Positions 22,501 to 29,653 of a DNA stretch of 37,028 nucleotides are shown here, one piece after another. Positions within the stretch are counted from its first letter, which is position 1, and every line of letters starts with the position of its first letter. This stretch comes from Acidobacteriota bacterium (GTDB taxonomy: Bacteria; Acidobacteriota; Terriglobia; Acidiferrales; UBA7541). The position numbers were made by a program, and so were the translations under genes. The stretch lies in NCBI GenBank assembly GCA_027307115.1, contig DAHUXN010000072.1, positions 1 through 37,028 of the forward strand. The letters are read 5' to 3'. The notes under the pieces were generated by a model, which was not told where the DNA came from, searched no databases, and worked only from the letters and a program-made list of their open reading frames with translations.

Positions 22501-22677
22501 GACTTTCGCGCCCGGCACTGCGGCGTTCGAGGTGTCCGTGACGGCACCTTGGAGGGTTGCCGTCGATTGCGCCCGCGCGACAGTGTTCAGCGCGAAGAGA
22601 AATACAACAACCGCCGCCAAACGAACTGCGAAGGCGAGGAAGGAAGTCTTCCGTCCGCCTGCTTTCTGCTTCTGCAT
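19510..22677 (-). CDS. Oar-like TonB-dependent receptor with carboxypeptidase-regulatory-like domain
   Basis: A 1055-aa outer-membrane receptor. After a signal peptide (about residues 1-36, ending in LFALNTVARAQS) comes a CarboxypepD_reg-like Ig domain (TATLQGAVTDTSNAAVPGAKVV, then GAYLVSGLLPGVYQVTI, about 38-125). A plug-like region follows (EIPLNGRHFVDLGLLVPG; INTAGQREDTTNWMINGINL; VNIATRSGTNQFHGEVFEF). The remainder is a large barrel with many aromatic strands, ending in IQLALKLQF with C-terminal Phe. This is the Oar/acidobacterial class, usually about 1000-1200 aa, assumed to import or export large or complexed substrates; the ligand is unknown. AGGAGG lies upstream of the ATG at 22677. 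It ends at the bidirectional terminator. Confidence 0.94.
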   Translation of the reverse strand: MQKQKAGGRKTSFLAFAVRLAAVVVFLFALNTVARAQSTATLQGAVTDTSNAAVPGAKVVVHNQNTGVDRTTQTDQSGAYLVSGLLPGVYQVTISANGFQTSVIKDLTLSVATTVTENTQLTVGQVTQEVTVTGGTPLVDTSNATVGQVINQRTVQEIPLNGRHFVDLGLLVPGTVTPPQSGFLTAPLRGQGSFAINTAGQREDTTNWMINGINLSDEVQNQITFQPSINTVSEFKIDNSTFPAAYGRNSGAIVNIATRSGTNQFHGEVFEFLRNSYFDARNFFNPTKTSTGVPIQQSPFIRNQFGASAGGPIKKNRAFFFLNYEGTRQRQAISLTSHTLSPADQVQVAATSDAAIQKIAALLPAANAVGTGNPTDPTTFNGFVGGTTAPVNIDQGSGDISVTLNDNNRLHGYYNIQQDLRQEPTLQGNNLPDWGDTRASRRQIMTLEEEHIFGPSLTNEARLGYNRIHITFSPNRALNPTTFGINDGTTTAIGLPQINVSGFFNIGGPAGFPQGRGDTTVAFSDTVRYLRGNHSFAFGGEVRRFYNNNFALTPGSFTFTSVSNFINDQAGSFATNLGNGASKILEPAFGLFIQDSYKLRPNLTLELGLRYDDNQTLSDAQNRFVIFDPASISLVQVGTNGFSEPYNANNKNFQPRVGFAWDPRGDGKTAIRGGYAILTDQPVSGIVTGLTTNPPFGDPISFNGTISMTNALATAGPSGLSPNTIFHNFRNPYVQSWSLTFQHQIAETLGFQVGYIGSKGTHLRLPNNLNQPAIGQEVEGPSKLQPGRPFGALSASSPIDPSTALGNINEVDSSGNSNYKALWVTANKRFAQGLQFNASYTYSKSYDYNSLNGNAVEDSTNPRLNYGPSDFDARNRFVINAVYDLPFKGNRLVSGWEIAGISQAQSGNPLTVIFLDSTPTAGFVLRPDASAALQTTGDPAQWIANPGVLSAPRVLGPNGGFIYHFGNLARNTVIGPKFVNTDFSLIKRTKITERINSEFRAEFFDIFNHPNFGNPNLGLPSNGTLGTFGQITSTRFPTGDFGSSRQIQLALKLQF

Positions 22678-23153
22678 GATTCCTCCTTGGATTTCGACTA
22701 CCCAATAGAAATTTTGCTTGTGTTACGGTCGTCCGGTTCGCATTTCACACCCCGGGAAGGGCGAACCCTAATCGGCGCGCAAAGCCGCGCGCAAAACTCA
22801 CTGAGTATGTCTTGTAGCAACCCGAAATCCACAAACACCATCATATTGGGCATTGTGAAGACATTGAAACGGAAGAAGATATGGCCATCCTCTCCTGTGT
22901 TCGCTAGGGAGATTAATGAAAAAATATGAACTATGGAAGTCAAATATGTAATTCGGGAGCGAAGTTGTAAACAGGCAGACTTCGCAATGCTTATCGTCAG
23001 ACATCCTCGCGCAGCCCAATACTCTCAGAATGAACAGACATCCCGATTGCTCGATGCTGTCATCTCTAGTAGTCTTTCTGGTTGCGGCGGCATCCGCAGA
23101 CACCACCGACGCCGGTGGGGACGATGACGTAGAGTTATGAGAGGACAGAAGAC
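22678..23153. other. Divergent intergenic region, receptor / TIG lipoprotein
   Basis: No full gene seen in 476 bases. The centre (about 22890-22960) is AT-rich and promoter-like. A hairpin is possible at 22775-22792 (GCGCGC on both sides of AAAGCC). An 11-codon open frame at 22916-22951 has its own AGGGAG ribosome site and could be a leader peptide, but it may be chance. Confidence 0.4.
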
Positions 23154-25502
23154 TTGACTCGACGTAATAAACTTTCCGCGGGGATTTTGGTGGCGGGGTT
23201 GATTCTGCTGGCGTCTTGCGGCGGAGTTATCAACCTGCCCGTGCCTGTTGTCAGTTCTCTATCGCCTTCCAGCGTGCCAGAGAACTCGGTCACATTTACA
23301 TTGTCAGTGATCGGTTCCGGATTTGCGCCAAGTTCTACAATTACGTTCAATAACTTGCCGCGTCAGACGATTTTTCTGACTCCTTCCAAGCTGACGACGA
23401 TAGTGAATCCTGGCGACGTGTCCACACCTGGAACCATTCTTGTGGGAGTAACTACGCCCGCACCTGGCGGGGGAATCTCGCAAACGGCCGACCTGAATGT
23501 GACGGCTACAGCTTCTCCAGTCCCTTCGATTTTGTCGATTACACCGATTAGTATTCCTGCGTCTGGGGGGTTTACAACGATAACAATCAATGGATCGAAC
23601 TTCGTCCCCACCTCGGTGGTTACCGTGAATGGAGCTAACCGGCAAACCAATTACACGAGCGGCGCCGTGCTTACGGTCAACCTTCAGTCGTCCGACATCG
23701 CAACGGCCGGTACGCTGCGGATCGCTGTTTTGAACCCTCCTGCCTCAGGAATCACACCGCCGGGAGGCGGTGTGTCAAACATTATTTTGTTAAACGTAGT
23801 GAATCCTAGCCCCATAATTAGCGCCGTCTCTCCACCTGTGGTGGTAGCGGGAACCACGACGACTGCCGCGATCCGGATTACCGGAAACGGCTTCGATTCG
23901 GCGAGTCAAGTGCTTGTAAACGGCAGCGGCAGACCCACGACGTTTGGGGGAGCAACAACGCTTGATGCGCAGCTCGCAAGCGGGGATCTGGCCGCTGCGG
24001 GTACATATCCCGTGCAAGTAGTGAATCCCACGCCGGGTGGTGGAACTTCCGGGAGCCTATTTTTCTCCATTGTGCCGTCATTGACAGGCGCGGGATTGCC
24101 CGAATTGGTGGACGTTGCCGCGGACGGCGCACAAGCAAATGACGGAGCGGACAATCCGTCCACTTCGGGGCCCGCGATGGATGCCACAGGGCGTTTCGTT
24201 GCATTTGTTTCGTCCTCAACGAATTTGCTGGAGACGACAACCATTAATCCGCCACCTAATCCGCTGACGAATGGCGAGCCAAACATATTTCTCCGCGATA
24301 CGTGCTTGGGAGTGACGACCGGATGCTCGCCGAAGGAAATTCTGGTCAATGTAGGGCCCACAGGAATCTTGGCCAACGGGGCAAGTTCGCAGCCAGCGGT
24401 GGCGTCGTCGGCCGCTAAGATAGTGGCGTTCAGCTCGCTGGCGACGGACCTGGTTTCGGGATTCAGTTTTGACGGAACGACCTCGCAAGTCTTCGCGGCA
24501 AACCCTTGCGCGGGCGTTGCCGCGGGATGCACGCCAACGATGACTTTGGTTTCCGTCGGCTCTGACGGTGTTACGCCAGCCTCGGGTCCGGTGAACCAAG
24601 CGTCCCTCAGTCCAGATGGCCGCTTTGTGGCGTTCACATCGACAGCTACCAATCTGGTCGCGGGCGCGACCACGGCATCCTCTGAAGTCTATTTGCGGGA
24701 CACGTGTCTAGCTGCGGGAACAACTTGTACACCGACGACGAAGCTCGTTTCGGTGGCGGCGGACGGAGTGACGCCCGCCGACGGCTCAAGTTCACAACCA
24801 GTGGTTGAGTCCAACAAGAGTGGGCAGTTTGTAGCCTTCATGTCTACCGCGACCAACCTTGTGGCTGGTTCAGGAGGAGCGGCGGAAATTTACCGCGTCG
24901 CGTACTGCATTGGAATTACGAAAGGCTGCACGACCTCCGCGGCACAATTGATTTCGACGCCGGATGGGGCGGCGTTTGCGGATGGTTCGAGCGTTGAACC
25001 AACAATGACGCCCGATGGCCGGTTCGTGGCATTCGCGTCAAGCGCGTCAAATTTGGGAGCGACTTCGGGAGGCATTAGCGAAATTTATTTGCGGGATACT
25101 TGCCAAGGCGTGGTGTCAGGCTGTACGGCGAAAACCACGATCGTCTCGTTAGCCGCTGATAATGCGACCCCAGCAAACGCATTAAGCGAACATCCGAGCA
25201 TCGGGAATTCGGGACAATTTGTAGCGTTTGCGTCCCAAGCCAGTAACTTGTCGACGGCGACTTTGAACGGCCTCGAAAATATCTACGTCTATAACACGTG
25301 TATTAATGGGGCCAGCGGTTGCAAGCCGAGCACAGTCCTGGCAAGCGTGTCGGCGACAAAGACGCCAGGAAACGGAGCGTCGCTGAATCCGGTGATTAGC
25401 AGCACAGGGCACGTTGTCTCGTTTTATTCGGCAGCCGGCAACCTTGTGAACAACGACCTGAATGGATTTCCCGATATTTTCCTCGCGGCAACCACATTCT
25501 AA
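23154..25502 (+). CDS. Surface lipoprotein with IPT/TIG repeats and PD40-like propeller
   Basis: A 782-aa predicted lipoprotein. A basic N-terminus and hydrophobic stretch end in the lipobox LASC (Cys22). Three IPT/TIG immunoglobulin-like repeats follow at roughly residues 30-125, 125-222 and 224-322, each with a PxxxSLSPSSVP / SITPISIPASGG / ISAVSPPVVVAG opening and a GSGF/GSNF/GNGF turn. The second half carries about six blades with recurring GRFVAFxSxxTNLV, xNIFLRDTC and VSVGSDGVTPASG motifs, resembling WD40-like PD40 propellers; regular cysteine pairs (RDTCxG...GC) suggest disulfides. The start is a TTG at 23154 with GAGAGGACAG upstream; the nearest upstream ATG is out of frame and stops. 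It is likely a surface-exposed protein of unknown binding partner. Confidence 0.86.
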   Translation: MTRRNKLSAGILVAGLILLASCGGVINLPVPVVSSLSPSSVPENSVTFTLSVIGSGFAPSSTITFNNLPRQTIFLTPSKLTTIVNPGDVSTPGTILVGVTTPAPGGGISQTADLNVTATASPVPSILSITPISIPASGGFTTITINGSNFVPTSVVTVNGANRQTNYTSGAVLTVNLQSSDIATAGTLRIAVLNPPASGITPPGGGVSNIILLNVVNPSPIISAVSPPVVVAGTTTTAAIRITGNGFDSASQVLVNGSGRPTTFGGATTLDAQLASGDLAAAGTYPVQVVNPTPGGGTSGSLFFSIVPSLTGAGLPELVDVAADGAQANDGADNPSTSGPAMDATGRFVAFVSSSTNLLETTTINPPPNPLTNGEPNIFLRDTCLGVTTGCSPKEILVNVGPTGILANGASSQPAVASSAAKIVAFSSLATDLVSGFSFDGTTSQVFAANPCAGVAAGCTPTMTLVSVGSDGVTPASGPVNQASLSPDGRFVAFTSTATNLVAGATTASSEVYLRDTCLAAGTTCTPTTKLVSVAADGVTPADGSSSQPVVESNKSGQFVAFMSTATNLVAGSGGAAEIYRVAYCIGITKGCTTSAAQLISTPDGAAFADGSSVEPTMTPDGRFVAFASSASNLGATSGGISEIYLRDTCQGVVSGCTAKTTIVSLAADNATPANALSEHPSIGNSGQFVAFASQASNLSTATLNGLENIYVYNTCINGASGCKPSTVLASVSATKTPGNGASLNPVISSTGHVVSFYSAAGNLVNNDLNGFPDIFLAATTF

Positions 25503-25558
25503 TTGCATGTCAGACAAATTATTCGGTCGTTCCGGATTCTAACAAGCATGCGGATAGC

Positions 25559-26437
25559 TCAGTGGCTGTTCGACGATTTTAGTCTGTGAGGACTTTCGCG
25601 CCTTGCCAGAATCTGTCTAGTGGTGTCGAGGGTGAATTCGAGAGACTCTCGAGGAATGCTTTCGACGTAGCTACCGATGAGCCATCCCAGGCCGATTGGA
25701 ATGTCTCGCGTCAGTGAAATCGACTGGCACTCAACATAAACCCCACCGTCTTTCTGCTGAAATCGCCAATAGGTGTTTATGCGCCAGAGATAGCCATTGT
25801 CACGGCCGACCGGGAGGTCGTGCTCGCCGGGGTTGCCCCAACCAGCTACTTCGCGGATCTCCGTGCTGCGCGAGCGACTCCATGCGTGCGATGAATCGAT
25901 AATAACGTAGTGGACCTGGTGTTGGGTGTCGAGCACGCACGTGAGCACTTTCTTTTCGTAGAGGCGCAAGTACACGCGGTAGTCATTCCCATTATCCCAA
26001 AGAATTCTCGATGTGAGCACGCGCGGCCGGTAGTATTTAGACTGGTGATTGTAATCCTGGACGAGGGCGAGAGTTTGCGCCAACGTCGTGCCGGGAATGA
26101 ACACAGTTCCGATCCAATAGTGAACCAGACCATTGGGGATGTCGATCGGCTTTCCGTTCTCGAGCGTTTGCATTCTTTCAATCACAACGTTGCCCGCGCG
26201 CAGGCGAGCTAAAACGGCGGCGCGCGCTTCCAGCGGCAAGCGATCCACCCAGAGGAAGGACTGGGTATCATTCAGCGAGGCGTTAATTGTTGTCTCGGAA
26301 AGGGCGATATAGTGATCGAAGGCGGCGATTGTTTTCGGCTCTAGCTCCGCGGCAGTGGCAGAATTCGCGACCGCGAGCATGGCCGCAAGGGCGAGCGCGA
26401 GATGAAGGATCGAGTGCAAGCATATTTTCGCTGTCAC
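25559..26437 (-). CDS. Secreted START-like domain protein, function unknown
   Basis: A 292-aa exported protein. I prefer the GTG at 26437 because it starts directly with a signal peptide (TAKICLHSILHLALALAAMLAVANSATAA); in-frame ATGs at 26521 and 26551 would put 28-38 charged residues in front. The mature part has VHYWIGTVFIPGTTLAQTLALVQDYNH, DYRVYLRLYEKKVLTCVLDTQHQVHY, then GYLWRINTYWRFQQKDGGVYVECQSISLTRDIP and IGLGWLIGSYVESIPRESLEFTL. This order resembles the SRPBCC/START helix-grip fold, which binds hydrophobic ligands. The assignment is by pattern only. Its 5' side is a long structured intergenic region. Confidence 0.75.
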   Translation of the reverse strand: MTAKICLHSILHLALALAAMLAVANSATAAELEPKTIAAFDHYIALSETTINASLNDTQSFLWVDRLPLEARAAVLARLRAGNVVIERMQTLENGKPIDIPNGLVHYWIGTVFIPGTTLAQTLALVQDYNHQSKYYRPRVLTSRILWDNGNDYRVYLRLYEKKVLTCVLDTQHQVHYVIIDSSHAWSRSRSTEIREVAGWGNPGEHDLPVGRDNGYLWRINTYWRFQQKDGGVYVECQSISLTRDIPIGLGWLIGSYVESIPRESLEFTLDTTRQILARRESPHRLKSSNSH

Positions 26438-26875
26438 GTGTCGTCCTGGCCTGGCAGCGGCTGCGAACCGTGCCGTTGTATGTTCTATGTTCTTCGCGGA
26501 CTCGATGACGAGAAGAGACATAGTCGAATTAGCACGCAAGAAGTAGGCCAAAGGGTATCTGTTCGGAAGAAAAACTTGCCATCATAAAGACCACAATGGG
26601 GGAGTCGCTGGATAAACCCCGCTGCCGGCGGGGGTCAAGATGGGGAAACGCCGGCGAGCGGGCTTGGATCGGGTTGGAATCGGCCCCGGTTCCATTTGGA
26701 ACCGTCGTCCCCGCAGCACGTCCCAACCCGCACGACTCATGCTACGAAGCTGTCTGGAACGGAACAATGACTCAGGAGGCCTAGACGCGTGGTACTTCGG
26801 CAGTAGTACCAGCATTGAAAAATAGGGCTTTATGGAGATTTTCTGCTATTCCCAGTAGTACTTTACGTTCGAGAC
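26438..26875. other. Structured intergenic region upstream of the START-like gene
   Basis: No credible gene in these 438 bases. It contains three inverted repeats: CCCCGC (26617-26622) with GCGGGG (26628-26633); CGGTTCCA (26687-26694) with TGGAACCG (26697-26704); and TGGTAC (26790-26795) with GTACCA (26806-26811). The nine bases CAGTAGTAC occur at 26801-26809 and again at 26853-26861. It could encode a structured leader or hold operators for the START-like gene. Confidence 0.5.
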
Positions 26876-27241
26876 CTAATTTGAGTGTGCCGGAGCGGCT
26901 ATTGGGGCATGTTTTCTGCGCTCGAGTTGAAGATTCACTACGGCTTCTTTCCTTGAGTGCACGATCAGGTTGTGCTTCCAGATGGAGGCCGCAGTTGCGT
27001 CTGACGCGCGAATGTCGTAAAGACCTGGCGGGACGAATTTGAATAAGAAATGGCCGTGCGAATCAGTGCGCGTCGCAAGCGGGAGAGAACCGTCTGAGCG
27101 TTCGATCATGACTTGCACGTTGGCTGCTGGCTTGCCGTTGGGTGCGGAGATGGTACCACCAATTCTAGTGGTATGGACGCGAGCGATGGTGCAGGCAGCC
27201 AATAGCAGAGAAGTTGCACAAAGACATGCGATCTTTCGCAT
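26876..27241 (-). CDS. Small lipoprotein with carboxypeptidase-regulatory-like domain
   Basis: A 121-aa predicted lipoprotein. The hydrophobic leader ends in the lipobox LAAC (Cys17). The mature part is one beta-sandwich of the carboxypeptidase regulatory-like type: GGTISAPNGKPAANVQVMIE, TDSHGHFLFKFVPPGLYDI and KEAVVNLQLERR. This is the same fold as at the N-terminus of the large receptor. Two adjacent ATGs exist; I use the one at 27241, which lies 5 bases from AGGAGG, rather than 27244, which is only 2 away. Function unknown; likely periplasmic or at the inner leaflet of the outer membrane. Confidence 0.78.
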   Translation of the reverse strand: MRKIACLCATSLLLAACTIARVHTTRIGGTISAPNGKPAANVQVMIERSDGSLPLATRTDSHGHFLFKFVPPGLYDIRASDATAASIWKHNLIVHSRKEAVVNLQLERRKHAPIAAPAHSN

Positions 27242-27333
27242 CATAGCCTCCTCAGGCAGCCAATGCGACTATCTTACGGGTATGGGAGGACGGCGGCTCG
27301 AGAGATCAGGGCAAAGGCGCGTGTGAGGCAACT

Positions 27334-27354
27334 GGCCGGATGGCCTACCCGGCC
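27334..27354. terminator. Hairpin downstream of the SIS gene
   Basis: GGCCGG (27334-27339) and CCGGCC (27349-27354) can pair around a 9-base loop, about 40 bases past the SIS stop on the minus strand. No T-run is present, so terminator function is weakly supported. Confidence 0.25.
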
Positions 27355-27393
27355 GCCGCACTCTGATTCAGCCGCGCTCTGAACGACCGCTCA

Positions 27394-28494
27394 TCAATAC
27401 TTGTAGATCTCTCGTGCGCGGGCGTGCGGCGGCTGATCGAGGCGCCCGTGATCGGGACTTGTGCCGCGCGCAAGAGCGAGAAAATAGGTCAGTAGTTGCA
27501 GGGGTACAAGGAAGACGAAGGGAGAGAGCCATTCTTCCGCTGCGGGAATCGTAAACCAATCATTGGCTGATTCAAGGGCGGAATCGTCGGGTCGTGCTGA
27601 GGGAACATGAAACACGATGCGATGAGCTCCTGTTTCGCCTGCGGCCCGGATGATCATGCGCGTGCGTTCGTCAGCTGGGCCGCCGGCGAGGAGCGCGATG
27701 AGCGTAGCGCGTTCGTCGATTTCGGAGAACGGGCCGTGGCGGAGCTGCTCCGTTTGCTCACCTTCCGCGGGCGCGAAACTCGTCTCTTTTATTTTCAGGG
27801 CGATCTCACGCGCTGCCGGCCAGTTCGGCCCCGCGCCGATCAGAACGATCCGGCGGCGCTCGGCGATTTTTCCCGCCAAGTCTTTCATTCTTGCTTCAAG
27901 GCCAAGCGCCTGCTGCATCAAATCGGGAATGCGATCGAGCGATTGTTTTGCGGATGGATTTTTCTCGCCGCGAGCGTCAGCGAAGGCGACGGAGAAGAGC
28001 GCGAGGCGCGCGAGCGCGGAGGTGAGGCTTTTTGTATACGCGAAGGAAATTTCCTGCTCGCACGTCGGAATCAGAAAATTGGCAGAGCGCATGGCTTCGC
28101 CTTCGTTTTCGCCGGAAATACAAATCGTGAGTGCGCCGGCGCGGCGGGCAAATTCCAGGGCGTCGATGGTGCACTTTGTGATTCCTGTGTGCGAGAGAAT
28201 GATGACGGCGTCACGTTCACTGAGCGCGGGCGGATAGAAGACAAATTCGAACGACTGCCCGACGCCAATCTCGGCGCGACCGGCGGTAAGGTGGCGAAAG
28301 AAGTATTCTGCGATTTCGGCCGTGTAGAGTGAGCTGCCAATGCCAACAATCCAGAGACGGTCTTTTTTCGTGGCAGCACGCGCGGCTTGTGCGATCAGAT
28401 CGGTGCGTTCGCTGATCATGCGCCGCACGAGATTCGGTTGCTGGTGAATCGCATCGTACAGATAAAACGGATGCCCGGTGCGTGCTTCGCTCAT
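27394..28494 (-). CDS. Double-SIS-domain sugar-phosphate isomerase/deaminase-like protein
   Basis: A 366-aa protein with two SIS domains, like the isomerase half of GlmS and the AgaS/deaminase group. The first domain has LWIVGIGSSLYTAEIAEYFF and VIILSHTGITKCTIDAL, with the phosphosugar-binding Ser/Thr turn and GALTICISGENEGEAMR. The second has IVLIGAGPNWPAAREIALKIKETSF followed by EQLRHGPFSEIDE, which matches the conserved GlmS-type HGP loop. No glutaminase domain is present, so it would not make glucosamine-6-phosphate from glutamine; a ketose/aldose isomerase or amino-sugar deaminase role is possible. The ATG at 28494 is preceded by AGGAAAG; a reading from 28671 adds an unlikely Arg-rich leader. 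Confidence 0.85.
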   Translation of the reverse strand: MSEARTGHPFYLYDAIHQQPNLVRRMISERTDLIAQAARAATKKDRLWIVGIGSSLYTAEIAEYFFRHLTAGRAEIGVGQSFEFVFYPPALSERDAVIILSHTGITKCTIDALEFARRAGALTICISGENEGEAMRSANFLIPTCEQEISFAYTKSLTSALARLALFSVAFADARGEKNPSAKQSLDRIPDLMQQALGLEARMKDLAGKIAERRRIVLIGAGPNWPAAREIALKIKETSFAPAEGEQTEQLRHGPFSEIDERATLIALLAGGPADERTRMIIRAAGETGAHRIVFHVPSARPDDSALESANDWFTIPAAEEWLSPFVFLVPLQLLTYFLALARGTSPDHGRLDQPPHARAREIYKY

Positions 28495-28714
28495 TGCGTT
28501 CTTTCCTAGGTGATTGGTGGTGACGGCGCCGATTGATTCGCGGAATATTCTACCGGAACAAGAGCAACTGATGCCTCGCTTTATTTCGTTACGGGTGGAA
28601 TAGGCTTGTCTTTCCGCGCGGATCCCGCAACGTTGGCGAGTGAATCGTTCCAACCGCTTCGACGACGCCATTTTTCTGTTAACCTGCGTTGCTGATCAGA
28701 GGAGATTTCCATCG

Positions 28715-29629
28715 ATGAGAAGACTTAGGACCGCGCGGATATGGGGTTTGCTGGTTGTTTGTGCCGTAGCGGCGCAGGCGCACACGGTACAAACCCCCGC
28801 AGGGAATTCTGCCGGTTGCAAAACAGAGGAGTTTCAAGCCGCGCACCTGGATGGCACAGCGGTGAAATTCAATATCATCCTGCCGGGCGATTACGCCACA
28901 AGCGCCCGGCGTTTCCCTGTTTTTTATCTGCTGCACGGCTACGGCGGCCACTACTCGAACTGGTGCGAGAAGACGCAGATTGTTGATTACGCGAAGCCGT
29001 ATGAAGAGATCATCGTGATGCCGGAGGGCGAAAACGGATGGTACGTCAACAACTACACGAATCCACAAATGCAGTGGGAGAATTACGTTATCGAGGATTT
29101 GATTCCCTACGTCGATGCTCATTACCGGACCATTGCTTCGCGTGGAGGACGCGCTATCGCGGGCCTGTCTATGGGCGGATACGGCGCGGTGTTTTTGGGG
29201 CTAAAACATCACGAGATGTTTGCAGCCGTGGCGAGCCTCAGCAGTGTTGTTGGAAGTGCCGATCTGAAGCGCTGGGACAAGCCGCTGACGAAGAACAAAC
29301 AAACGATAATAGGAAACCCGGGTGTGCGGCAGACGCTCTTAGACAGCTTTGGGCCGGTAAATAATCCCGCGCGCAAGGATGAAGACCCGTTTCTGCTCAT
29401 TCGCAAGCTCACGCCGGAGAATTGCCCGCAACTTTATCTCGCGATTGGATGGGGCGACAGTCTACTCGGCGAGAACCGCGAATTCGTGGCGCTGCTCGCG
29501 CAACTTAAGATGCCATACCGGTACACCGAAGTGCCCGGCAAGCACGAATGGCGCGTGTGGGATGAACAAGTTCAACGCGTGCTTGCTCTGCAAGCGCCCG
29601 TGCTCGGCGCGCAACGACAGCGCGACTAA
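28715..29629 (+). CDS. Secreted esterase (esterase D/PF00756 type)
   Basis: A 304-aa exported alpha/beta hydrolase. The signal peptide (RRLRTARIWGLLVVCAVAAQAH) is followed by FPVFYLLHGYGGHYSNW, which supplies the oxyanion-hole turn, and the nucleophile elbow GLSMGGYGA. The acid and His of the triad are likely in the IGWGDSLLGENREF and PGKHEWRVWDEQ segments. The family includes tributyrin esterases, feruloyl esterases and S-formylglutathione hydrolases; the export signal favours an extracellular or periplasmic carboxylesterase. Substrate unknown. I chose the ATG at 28715 with AGAGGAG upstream rather than 28640. It converges with the BNR gene, 24 bases apart. Confidence 0.88.
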   Translation: MRRLRTARIWGLLVVCAVAAQAHTVQTPAGNSAGCKTEEFQAAHLDGTAVKFNIILPGDYATSARRFPVFYLLHGYGGHYSNWCEKTQIVDYAKPYEEIIVMPEGENGWYVNNYTNPQMQWENYVIEDLIPYVDAHYRTIASRGGRAIAGLSMGGYGAVFLGLKHHEMFAAVASLSSVVGSADLKRWDKPLTKNKQTIIGNPGVRQTLLDSFGPVNNPARKDEDPFLLIRKLTPENCPQLYLAIGWGDSLLGENREFVALLAQLKMPYRYTEVPGKHEWRVWDEQVQRVLALQAPVLGAQRQRD

Positions 29630-29653
29630 TCTTCGATGAAGCGCTCGGTGCCT

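Noticed and set aside
25548-25570. tRNA-like opening GCGGATAGCTCAGTGG
   Set aside because: No matching D-stem partner, anticodon arm or T-arm follows, and it runs into the end of the START-like gene.
26790-26811. Possible sigma54 promoter around TGGTACTACTGC on the minus strand
   Set aside because: The GG and GC elements are 7 bases apart instead of 10, so the -24/-12 spacing fails.
27607-28332. 241-codon plus-strand frame opposite the SIS gene
   Set aside because: Shadow of the SIS-domain protein, whose motifs fix the minus strand.
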